Shown: piece after piece, positions 48,411 to 58,508 of the stretch
Position numbering within the stretch: position 1 is the stretch's first letter
How the letters are laid out: each line of letters begins with the position of its first letter
Source: Macrotrachela quadricornifera
Taxonomy: Eukaryota; Rotifera; Eurotatoria; Philodinida; Philodinidae
Direction of reading: 5' to 3'
Assembly: GCA_022393335.1 (NCBI GenBank)
Contig: JAJEKB010020242.1
Span: 186,528-250,527, forward strand
DNA: 64,000 bases
Notes under the pieces: generated by a model
The model's database searches: none
The model's input: the letters and a program-made list of their open reading frames with translations, nothing else
What the model was told of the DNA's origin: nothing
Program-made: the position numbers and the translations under genes

Positions 48411-50526
48411 TCAGCGGAACACTCGTATCCACGATTCGTACAATCTCGCGATTGGACAATCCACTTTATCTCCTTGCGGTATTTCCATATATTTATCGTG
48501 ATTTTGAAACTTTTAACAAAAATTGACTTTGTTTTTATAACAAGAGCTTTAATCTCATGATTCCATCATGTGAATTTTGCATTTTCGTGACTCAATGACA
48601 TTTTATCTTGTTAGTTCTACATATATCCTCTGAACTGTATTCGTATCGCCACCGTATCTCCGATACATGCAATCCCCTTTTCCCGCTTGTATTTCTCCCT
48701 TGCAATCATTACTTGGAACTGAAACAATTAATCGGTGGTCAAACAAAATTTGATTGGAATAACTGGTCACATCTCAACTCAATCTTTATATTGCATCAAC
48801 AAAAGGCTCCATCATTTGTAACTGAACGACTATATATCATTCACTTGAAGGATATGTCTCATCAAACAATTCTTCGAGCAGAAGCTCAAGGTGATGATTG
48901 ATATGCTTGGTGATCATACAGCACTTGAACATTCGCTTTGCTTTAATCTCGTTTTTTTCGAACATCTCTCAGACAAATTTCTTTTGTCTTCGACTTTCTT
49001 CTTATTTTCGTATGTTATTTTTTATATCATTTTATTATTACACGTGATTGCCCATTTCGTTTCTTGTTAACAAATGTTGATGATTCACATTTTCTTCAAT
49101 GGAGGAGTATGTTATAGTGATGTCGCACTCATACATATCTTTCTATTACATTTTCTATTTCTTTCTCATTTTCATATTACTCATTCTTTTTTTTTCAGTT
49201 ATCTAAGTGTAGTTGTACACGTCTGCATTCATTTTTCAGTTGATATGCGTTGCTTTTTGTTTTGTTTTTTTTGGAAGAAACACATAAAAAAAAGATTGAG
49301 TGTCGTAACATCACGCGCTAAAAGAAAATATACTTCTACATACAAGAAAAAGCAAAAAGTAAGACTCTAATAGTCTGATTTTTTTTTCTTCGGCAACCTT
49401 GAAACGATAAGAAAAAAAACCTCTGTAAGAACAAAAAAGGAAAAAGACGATGCGTAAATAACACAGAATGGAAAAAACAAACTCAAACCAAACAAGTTAC
49501 AAAAAACAACTCATTTCTTTTCTTTCAACTTGAGTATGTGAAACACAATCTTTTTTTTTTATATATTCTCAACTTAATGTTCGTTGCGCAGATGTTTGAT
49601 AAAGTTTTCACTGATCAATTTCTTTAGATATACTATCTAACGAACAATTTGGAAATGAGTGCCGTTCAATGAAGTTCCAACCATGCTTTGGCCCCTGATT
49701 GGTCGTGGTTATTAAATGATGTGAATCTGCGTTCTACTAATTAAGCGAGCAAATCAACGGTGCTAATAATCTGAATGATAAATCATTATGGTTGACTGCT
49801 TTACATGTCTCTTTCCAAATCTTAGATCAGACTTGCCTTAGACATGTTAGTCATCCCCATCCCGAGTCTAAGCCTTTCCTTGATGACCTGAGTCTTAGAC
49901 TATCATTTCACCCTTACTTTAGACTATTCTAACGCACCTTCCATAATTATTCTTCTTCTGAATATTGTACCATTGACTTGCTCATTGATCAGTACGCGTC
50001 TCAAAAAGAAAATCAATCCTCTCATCCATGTGCCAGATTGACGATTGAAGAATGTATCAAGATGACAATTTGGACTGAATAATCATCGACCTGTATTACA
50101 ATTCCTCGATGAAGATAACAATTGGCTTCCGTCAAATCGTCAATTACAAAGTTTTTCTCAGCCTTTAGATCTGACCCAACCTACCATAGAGAATATATTT
50201 CAAAGCCTAACCCAAACTACCCGATGTCCCAATGACTTAGACTTCCATTCACTCAGCCAATATTACTCTGCTTAAACCTATGCCGTTTTCCCAATACCAG
50301 ATCAATCGCTTCTATCTACCTGATATGATTGATGAATGACATCAATTATTGTCAGAAAGATACGCGACTGCTTGGGTATCCTTAGACTCTCTCAGTTATT
50401 TTGTAAAATATATTTTTTATTTATCAACAAAATTTCATTTTCCCATACACTGAATTCTCTTGCGAGTTTCCCAAGCCTTCAGACAACCCACAGTGAAACC
50501 AGTAGGAAAAAAGTTTTTTCAAGATA

Positions 50527-52933
50527 ATGAACGGCGATAACGATGTGTTGCTCATTTGTAGGTCGGATCCTTCTAAGTCACGATTAACTTCTTCTGAACC
50601 TCTATCATTAACAAGTAGGTTTGATCATTTGACACTGACAATTTAATTTACTTGCCTATTTCTCATTCCATCAAGACACGTCAGTTGAAGAAAAAATTGT
50701 TTCACTGGAACACTCTACGGAACACGTGCAGCTTGTCAAGGTAAACGCGGCACATCGAGCAGAGTATCAGTAAACGATATTATATTCTTATTTCTAGAAC
50801 GAGTCGACGAAACGTATTACCGTTCAATCTGCTGCCACTTGCTGTCATGATCTTGTTGGTCTCAATCTCGAATGTATTCATGGCAACTTTGTGGATGGAG
50901 GTAATTATTAAGTAGCAGCTTCATTTCTATCCTCTGTAGGAAAAGGCTCAAGAGATTGCCATTCTTCAGTATTTTTAAAGAATTTCAGTCAACTTACAAG
51001 ATATAATAAATAATATTTACTTTTGAATTTTGAAGGTACATCACTACAAACAAAAGTGGTCAGGCGAGATATCAAGATTCTTATCGGTTGTCTTGAAGTG
51101 GAATTATCATCCTTGACAACCGCTGAAGATAGTAATTTGAAAATCGTTTCATTCGAGGATGCAGCTGATTGCCTCTCTCAACTCTTATCGATCACGAACG
51201 AACTGATATACTTCGTCGTCACCAACACATTAGGAAAATTCGTTGTGCCACTCATACATAACCATAAATGCGTTGAACATATATATGTACATGAAAATTC
51301 TTTCGATAAACAATCGCGTGAGTGGATGAAGGGCTATTCCAAAATTCAGCCTGTTCAATCATCAAAGGTATCGTTAATTGACAAGATCAAAGAAGATATT
51401 CATTCAATCATGCAGCAACCAGCTCGTTGGTCCAGATCTCGTGCATTACTAACTGAACTTTGTTCCCAAACGTGTGGTTTCGAGCCGATCAGTGCGCCCT
51501 GTGAAGAGGATTTGAACACATGTCGTATTGTTCTACTCTACTGTGATGGCCGTCGATTATTCGATTTCTCCCATCCCAAAATTCCGATCGTTCGATATTA
51601 TAGCGTTGAACAATGTATCGAATCGATCAAATACGACCCGCCAACCAGTGTGTTTCTCATTATCTCGATGAACCGTTCAACTGATCTTTACCCAATTCTT
51701 GCACTAGAAGCTGTTCATGCAGCCTATATGGTGACCGACGTTGACTCTATCCCACAAATACAACCAATACAAACGCATTCTAAACTATGTGGTACCTTTC
51801 TTCTAAATGAAGATCTCCTCAATCAATTAACAAGCGATATTTGTTTTTATCGCCACATGCGAATTTATATACCAAACATTAGTATTTTTCAAGTGAAGTC
51901 GAAACTTCTCGAAAAACCTGACAAAGAACAAATCGATTTTCTTCGTTTTCAATTGTTTAGTGCCATCCTTTCCCAAATACCAAGTATATCGACTGCAGGT
52001 CAAGCTCAAGGTCATGATCAGTTACTCACATGTCTAAGCGAAGCAAATGTGAAGATCGATCAACTTTTTAAACAATTTAATGATTCAATGCTTGAAGCAT
52101 CAGTAGATAAACTAAAGGAAATCAATCAGCATATTGTGTCACTCAGTAATCATATTAAGTCATCTGCTGTCACCGTTTATCGAGCGCAATTGATATCACA
52201 GAAGGATTTTGAAATGATCAAAAATAATCATAATGCTCTCTTTGCCATCCAAGCATTTATTTTGGCTTCACGTTCATTAAATTCCATCGTCAAGATTTGC
52301 CGGCAAGCTACGGATAATCAACTCACTGTAATCCTTCTCGAACTGAACTTGTCCGAACAAGCCTCGACCATGCATATTCCTGATTCAGACCTAGTCGTTT
52401 TCAAACTCGGTACTCTCTTCCGAGTAGTATCCACTGAATTTGCACCAGATAATGTCCTACATATTCAACTGGAATATGCCAATAATGCTATGCAATATAT
52501 CGAAAAGAAACTTCGAAATGAAATCGGCTATCCTCTTACTTGCTTAACATTTGGAAACTATTTGGCAGCACTTGAACAATCCTCCGCAGCTGAAGCATTC
52601 TACAAATATCTGGTGACGATCATTCCTGATCATCCGAACATCGCTGAGATTTGCAACAGAATGGGTCATATATCTACCATAGCAACGGCCTCCTCGCATG
52701 AGATGCCGAAATTGAGCTTTACCAATGTATTAATGGAACAATCACCGCCTTCCAATGTGGGAACTGAGCAGATTCAAGTTTTAAGAAGGATAGCGGAAAT
52801 CAGCGAACGACAACAAGACTATACTACAGCACTTGCTTTCTATCGGCAAATTTTGGAGATCGATGACGATCCTCAATGGAGAGAATTCTATCAGTACAAA
52901 ATTGATACTCTTTCACATTTTCATTGTTCTTAA
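50527..52933 (+). CDS. ADP-ribosyltransferase-like/TPR protein, probably catalytically inactive
   Basis: Four exons (50527-50614, 50676-50740, 50798-50900, 51036-52933) give 717 aa in consistent phase. The N-terminal half has a sandwich-like domain (IYFVVTNTLGKFVVPLI..., VEHIYVHENS) of the type seen before ART domains in bdelloid rotifers. The ART-like core runs about 460-560: TVYRAQ with Arg468, then QAFILASRS where active arginine ADP-ribosyltransferases have a Ser-Thr-Ser, then IPDSDLVVFKLGTLFRV where the Glu-x-Glu should be. So the R is kept but S-T-S is L495-A496-S497 and E-x-E is S536-D-L538. TPR-like helices follow (YLAALEQSSAAEAFYKYL; QQDYTTALAFYRQILEI). The next gene, only 59 bp downstream, is a paralogue with all catalytic residues, so this looks like a duplicated copy turned into a pseudoenzyme. 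Confidence 0.82.
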
Positions 52934-52992
52934 GTTTCTTTGTAAAAAAAATTGATTTTAAGTTCATCTGTAGTTTTAGATTGACGCTTCCG

Positions 52993-54852
52993 ATGTTTTC
53001 AGCTTCGACATCCAAACAATGTACGTCGATGCCGGAAAGAAACGAACCATTAATGGGTCAAAATTACATGTGTATTGTGTATCATGATAAAAATCTTCCT
53101 GAACATCATCAGAAGCAATTAAAATTGCGCATTGAAAAGTTATTTTATTATCCGCGCTTTTTTGATAATGTCCCGAGCTTTTCCACTTATATCAAAGGTT
53201 CACTTATTGTGAAGAGGATAATTTTTATTCTTACTGGTTCGGATGCTGAATTTCTGTGTGAGGTAGTGAAATCACGTAAAAATCCTCCATCAGACCCGCT
53301 CATATATGAAATGCAATTTGGTAACGGAAAAACACGATCAAATTTAGAAGACGATCGAAAATTTCAGTCTATTGATCGACTATTTGAAAAGATTGTTGAA
53401 GATTTAAAAGTGAGTCTGGCGAATGAGAGTTCAATTGATCCAAAATCGATCGATGATGATGAAAAAACTCAACATTTAACCTTACCAATCGGAATTCTTG
53501 ATCCAACGAAGGTACAAAAGTCATTTTGTTTGTTAAGTCGAGACGCTCTAAAATTCCACTTATTTCAATCATTTATCCAAGTCTTCTTGAATCTTAATAT
53601 TATTCCCGAAGACATTGAAAACATGTGGATTAGTTGTCGAGAAGAATCCACTGATCAAAATAACATTAATTATCTAAATAAAATCAATGAGTTTGCAAGA
53701 AACTACAATGAAGCCCATGCTCTTCGATTTTATACGGAAAACACATTTCTTTTTCGATATGTAAATAAGGCCTTTCGCTGCGAAAACGTCATGCAAGTGT
53801 TTGATTTTCGACCATTGATCACTCACATCCATAAACAGTTGTTGGATTTACGTACTAATCAAAGTACCAACGAACTTCATGCTCTGAGTGAGATTTATCG
53901 AGGGAAAAAATTACCCACGAGTGTCTTACAACAATTACGTGATAATATGGGTCATCTCATATCAATGAATGGCTTGTTTTCGACCACCAAGAGTACCGAT
54001 GTAGCAAAAATGTTTGCTGATAATATCAATAAAAGAATGGGTTATGAAACTGTTATATTTGAAATGCAACTGGACCAATCACAAATAACGGAAACCATAC
54101 AAACGCAACCACCCTTTGCCTATATTGCCGACCAAAGTCACATACCCGATGAAGATGAAGTTCTCTTCTTCATGGGATTCGTCTGGCGTATTAAATCAGT
54201 ACATAAATCGGTAGAGCCAACATCCGATGACACTTGGATAGTTCTACTCGAACTATCGCCCAATGATGGAGCCCGTTCGATGAAGTCCGATAAGTGCACC
54301 TACTTCACCTTAGGTCAAATCCTACACGAACTCGGGGATTACAAAAGTGCCATCCATTTTTATGATCGCATGCTGGAATCAGCATCGAGTCTTCCACCGA
54401 AAGAACAGATTGATATCCATCGTCATTATGCTGAATCAGCGTACATGGATAACTTGTGTCCAGTTGCGCTTGAGCATCTTAATAAAGCCGAAAATTTGTT
54501 CAACAAAGTAGAAGACTCGAGTGACAGAACATCAGTTGGGAATGATGAATCTTCGCCAATGTCCATTGCGACTAACAGGGGATTAGTTTATCAAAAAATG
54601 AAGAAACCGAACAGTGCCAGACATGTATTTGCCGAAGCTCAAGAAAAACTTGGTTCGCCGAAGCAAAAAGTGAACCTTTACTTGTGTCAAGGTATACTAG
54701 AAACAGTGACTGGTCACTACGCCGATGCATATAAGATTTATCAACAGGCAGATAATTGTGCAAGAGAAATTGGAAACCAAAAACTACAGGCACAAATCCA
54801 ACAACAATTAGAGATGATCAAGGAAGTGTCTGTGGAGACAAAGTGTGAATAA
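52993..54852 (+). CDS. NAD:arginine ADP-ribosyltransferase with C-terminal TPR repeats
   Basis: Single exon, 619 aa from the ATG at 52993. ART enzymes move ADP-ribose from NAD to protein side chains. The R-S-E triad is present: IYRGKK with Arg303, NGLFSTTKS with Ser330-Thr-Thr, and PDEDEVLFFMG with Glu387-x-Glu389; WRIKSV follows as expected. The N-terminal 250 residues (CIVYHDKNLPEHHQ..., DPLIYEMQFGNG) are a helical/mixed domain without a known name. After the catalytic domain at least four TPR-like units can be seen (about 430-610; e.g. LGQILHELGDYKSAIHFYDR, RGLVYQKMKKPNSARHVF, QGILETVTGHYADAYKIYQQ). No signal peptide, so likely intracellular. It lies in tandem with the inactive paralogue upstream, same strand, 59 bp apart. 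ART/TPR genes are a large family in bdelloids; target proteins unknown. Confidence 0.87.
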   Translation: MFSASTSKQCTSMPERNEPLMGQNYMCIVYHDKNLPEHHQKQLKLRIEKLFYYPRFFDNVPSFSTYIKGSLIVKRIIFILTGSDAEFLCEVVKSRKNPPSDPLIYEMQFGNGKTRSNLEDDRKFQSIDRLFEKIVEDLKVSLANESSIDPKSIDDDEKTQHLTLPIGILDPTKVQKSFCLLSRDALKFHLFQSFIQVFLNLNIIPEDIENMWISCREESTDQNNINYLNKINEFARNYNEAHALRFYTENTFLFRYVNKAFRCENVMQVFDFRPLITHIHKQLLDLRTNQSTNELHALSEIYRGKKLPTSVLQQLRDNMGHLISMNGLFSTTKSTDVAKMFADNINKRMGYETVIFEMQLDQSQITETIQTQPPFAYIADQSHIPDEDEVLFFMGFVWRIKSVHKSVEPTSDDTWIVLLELSPNDGARSMKSDKCTYFTLGQILHELGDYKSAIHFYDRMLESASSLPPKEQIDIHRHYAESAYMDNLCPVALEHLNKAENLFNKVEDSSDRTSVGNDESSPMSIATNRGLVYQKMKKPNSARHVFAEAQEKLGSPKQKVNLYLCQGILETVTGHYADAYKIYQQADNCAREIGNQKLQAQIQQQLEMIKEVSVETKCE

Positions 54853-55263
54853 ATGATTTGTAATTTTGCTCCGTCCTCATTTTTTACAAAAGAATAGATG
54901 TTCACTATGATCATTCTAGTTTTTTTTTATATTTAAGCTCAGTTCATTTCGCTTGAAAGATTATTAAATAATGAAAATAAACACGAACAGATAAAATACT
55001 TGAGCTTATGATTAGAAAAAAAAAGTATTGACTAAATTGTCGTTCGCATCAAGCATTTTATTGTAACAGGACGATGTAAGATCTCTAAAATGCGGATGAG
55101 CCAGAAAGGCACCACTATTAAACAACACTTGATTGAGTGAAACTTACTATCAGACTGACCAATTGCTTGATATAGACAAGGGAAATGAATTTCACACGAT
55201 GTATATTGTATCGCATTACATACCGTCTATTTATCGATCGATGTTCAACATTTAGAACATAGT
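54853..55263. other. Intergenic between ART/TPR gene and RBR pseudogene
   Basis: AT-rich; nothing recognised apart from the expected 3' region of the ART gene. Confidence 0.4.
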
Positions 55264-56110
55264 TTATACTTTAACTGGCCGAGTTTGTATTTCAAAAGTG
55301 CATCCTGACTTTTTCACTTCACACAATCTCTTATATTGCTCACAGGTCATACTCGTAAAGTATTTCACCTTGCACATGGCACAACATACTTGGATGCATT
55401 GATCACAAAAATACATGAACGAACCTTTCGATGAATGATACACCTGTTTACAATCGACATTCATACATTGCATCAAATGGTTAACCATTCATTGAAGATA
55501 GATCTGAAAAACAATCGTAGTCGAGGACGGAAATGATACCTCGAATGAGACAAACGTCATTACATGGCTGAAACGAACAGGACAATTTGAACGCTTCAGA
55601 ACTGATCGTCTCATCGAAATACGTATTGACATAGACGGTCAAATATGAACGATAGAATGTATGTCCACATTCTTGCAATGTTAAGGGGGAATTTCAATCG
55701 ACTGTATATATCAAACAAACGTTCTTCATGTCGATCGATGGGTTGAAGTTCTAGGCAAATTCATCTACGAATTCTTTCGCTTTTCGTTCACACTTTAAGA
55801 CTGTTTCTTGATCACCACTGACCACAATCAGGCACTTGATCATATTCAGTGTTATATTTGTCTTGTTCCTATTCGAGTCTCAGAATATAGTGAGGTTTTG
55901 AATACATTATCGAATGCAATCTAGAACATTAAATCGTTCAAATTTAATTGAAATCAATCTCTGATCTTTTGAAATAGGACCGGAGATCGAATGCTCTTGT
56001 TTTCGTATTGCTTCTTGAATGTAGGTATTGTCCTGTCGATAGGCATCTTGAGATGTCTGATCTTCGCCGAAGGTGCGCAGGAAAGTAGTTTTCCAGTTCC
56101 ACTAAACGTA
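55264..56110 (-). pseudogene. Decayed RBR-type (RING-IBR) ubiquitin ligase pseudogene
   Basis: Reading the reverse strand from about 56110: GEDQTSQDAYRQDN and IQEAIRKQEHSISG, then MIKCLIVVSGDQETVLKCER with AKEFVDEFA, then a stop, then LTLQECGHTFYRSYL, SEAFKLSCSFQPCNDVCLI, DYDCFSDL, and in another frame MQCMNVDCKQVYHSSKG, FCDQC-QVCCAMC (an IBR-like Cys pattern) ending at 55264. The pieces keep RBR order but are broken by in-frame stops (for example after FVDEFA) and a frame change at about 55481-55490. RING cysteines are lost: CGHTFYRSYL has Tyr where FCxxCL is expected, and the first Cys pair is not found. RBR ligases pass ubiquitin via a RING2 cysteine; no intact RING2 is seen. So this is a pseudogene, not an active ligase. 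Confidence 0.65.
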
Positions 56111-57455
56111 AATACCGCTGCAGACTTGAAGGTTGTGGAAGAATTTTTGCCCTATTGTATCGAATATTAAAATGATTTGAATGATAATATCATTGCAAAG
56201 TTCATCAATGAACATGAAACTTACCTAGGAATGATTGTAAAGTTGAAATTTCAGTCCTTTCAACAGATTATCAAACTGCACCCATACTTTGTAAGGGTAA
56301 GGAGTGAGATTACGAATATTATGTAATCACAAACTAGCAAACGCGTTGCAATAGACGCTTAATTGAAAATAAATCTTATCAATTGCCCGTGATTTAACCC
56401 ATTGAATCCAGACAATGCATATATGCTGCTGATATATTCTTTAATTGTTTAGAACATGTTTTTATAGATTGCCAGGTGATGCCACACAGATCCTAATATA
56501 GTTTGACCTAACAAGCGATAAAAACATATTCCAAGCAATTAAAGTATGTATCTGGAGCATCTTTGTCAAATAACTTAACAAATATTGATATATATACATA
56601 TGAATTTTATTTCAAATCAATTACGACACCATTAATATCACGTTTTCTAACATTTGTTTATTTAATTTTGTTTTGTTTTTAAATATTTTTTCATTCTAAT
56701 TTCATATATATTAGCAAAATTCAACGAAAATATATGGCTCAACCAGAAATAAGATCAATACTTACACAAGTAGGAGAAGAAAATCCAAGTTTCAGTCAAT
56801 ATTTAGCTGGTTCATTTCTTTTGTCTTAATCTCTCATTAGATTAGACTGTTCATCGTCTAATAGTCATTGTCCCAGTTGTTCCATCATTAGAATCTTATG
56901 CTCAAGAAACACAAAAGAAAATGTGAAAAATTAATATTACTGAGAAAGATTTTAAAGTTTTCATCAAAGTCCTCTTGAAAAATCTTCAAAAAAAGGAATT
57001 CTTTTACGAATAAAATTTGAAAAAACTGGTTTCCAACAAGACTGTCAATGATTGAGAGATATAATGGACTCTATTGTTATCATCTGTTTCAAACGGTTTT
57101 CATGTATAACTTCATTATCTTTTGTTTAATTGTGTTCGATAATAAAAAATACGTGTCTATTCTTTTGCTGCTTCATATTTTTATCTCAACGTATTCGCAC
57201 ACGCGGTTCGCCAAAGTATTTTTATTCATTCTGTCTCTTTTTTTTCTCTTGCATACTGTATTATTACCTGCCCTTACTCATTCAAAAACATATCGAAAAA
57301 GAATTAAACACACATCATTCATTTACATTCTACGTGTAATCGATTAATATTGGGACGTAAGTGAAAGAAGAAAGCTAAAAAAACAATAATCAAAAATGTA
57401 ACTATATGTAATTATATCCTATGTGCTTTATTACAGATTTGACTGTTAATTTAAA
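56111..57455. other. Intergenic with one short orphan frame
   Basis: At 56733 an ATG opens a 32-codon frame starting MAQPEIRSILTQVGEENPSF and then stops; downstream LIVIVPVVPSLESYAQETQK reads in another frame. This could be the remains of a gene but is too short to call. The rest is AT-rich and motif-free. Confidence 0.35.
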
Positions 57456-58508
57456 ATGGCTGATCGTCAATTAGTGACAGTTGTAGGAGCTACTGGTGCT
57501 CAAGGAAGTGCTGTTGTGCGATCATTAATTGAAACCGATAAATACAAAGTAATAAATATGTGAATGTAATTATTTTATATAAATACTTTTGTTCTCTTCT
57601 TAAGATTCGTGGCTTAACACGTGATTCATTGAGTGATAAGGCTCAAGCATTAAAACGCTTGAGTGATCATATTGAAATGGTCACATGTGATATAACTAAA
57701 AGTAACGATGTTGAACGTGCATTCAAAGATTCATGGGCTATATTTGCTTTGACAGATCCTTGGGGAAATCCTAATAAACTTGAACTTGAAAAACAACAAG
57801 GTTATATAATGGCCGATGCTGCTGCCTTGCTCCAAGTTCCTTACTACATATTCAGTACAGTAGAAAATGTTAAAAAACTGAGCAATGGAGAACTGTATGT
57901 GTATATACATAGAATGATTACTCTTTTCTACAATGTCTGTGTTATTTCTATTTTTCATAGAGACGTGCCAATTTTTACACACAAAGCCGAAGTCGTTGAT
58001 TATATCAAAGATAAACATAGAAATTTAAAAACTATTTATGTCGAACCTGCAGTGTATATGCAAAATTGGAAAAAACGCCGGAAAATTACCAAAATTAGAT
58101 GATGGTACATCTGTATTCGCAGCTCCAATCGACCAGAAGGCAAAACTACATTTAGTTGATATTGATGATATCGGTCCTATTGTTCGTGAAATATTAGCAA
58201 ATCCTGAGAAATTCATTGGCCAAGATATTTGTATATGTAGTGAAGAGATTAGTTTTGAAGATATACCCAAAATTTTTACAAAAGTAACTGGTATTCCATC
58301 AATAGCGAAAACATTAACAGAAGAGGAATTTCGAAGCGCACAAAAGCATTTACCGAAAAGTCTTCAAGATAATATAATTGGTATGCACAAATGGATGGAA
58401 GAATATGGTTATTATGGCAAAGATAAAGATTGGACAAATGGACAGAAATTAACAAAATTAAATACATTTGAGCAATGGTTGAGAAAAACTGGATGGAAAG
58501 GTGATTAA
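57456..58508 (+). CDS. NmrA-like NAD(P)-binding protein (NMRAL1-like), with a one-base frameshift
   Basis: Three exons: 57456-57548, 57605-57894, 57961-58508. NmrA proteins are Rossmann-fold relatives of short-chain dehydrogenases that sense NADP(H) rather than catalyse; human NMRAL1 is 299 aa. The N-terminus MADRQLVTVVGATGAQGSAV has the GxxGxxG dinucleotide motif, followed by IRGLTRD, TCDITKSNDVERAF and IFSTVENVKK. The C-terminal half (KLPKLDDGTSVFAAP, KLHLVDIDDIGPIVREIL, YYGKD) fits well too. But between YMQNWK and the next part the frame shifts: a run of six A at 58070-58075 would need five for a continuous 309-aa protein. Everything else is intact, so this is either a recent pseudogene or a base-calling error in a homopolymer. 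Confidence 0.8.

Larger units (their letters stand above)
46487..50526. other. Intergenic, about 4 kb, with piggyBac-like MITE and small tandem repeat
   Basis: No gene recognised; the open frames at 46697-46924 (-), 47581-47868 (-), 48608-48901 (+) and 49074-49370 (+) are motif-free. Contains the elements at 46941-47557 and 48319-48410. The stretch 49370-49560 is rich in A/T homopolymers. Confidence 0.5.

Noticed and set aside
49830..50260. Repeated cttagac/gtctaag words
   Set aside because: Could be a degraded satellite, but copies are short, irregularly spaced and in both orientations; no period could be fixed by eye.
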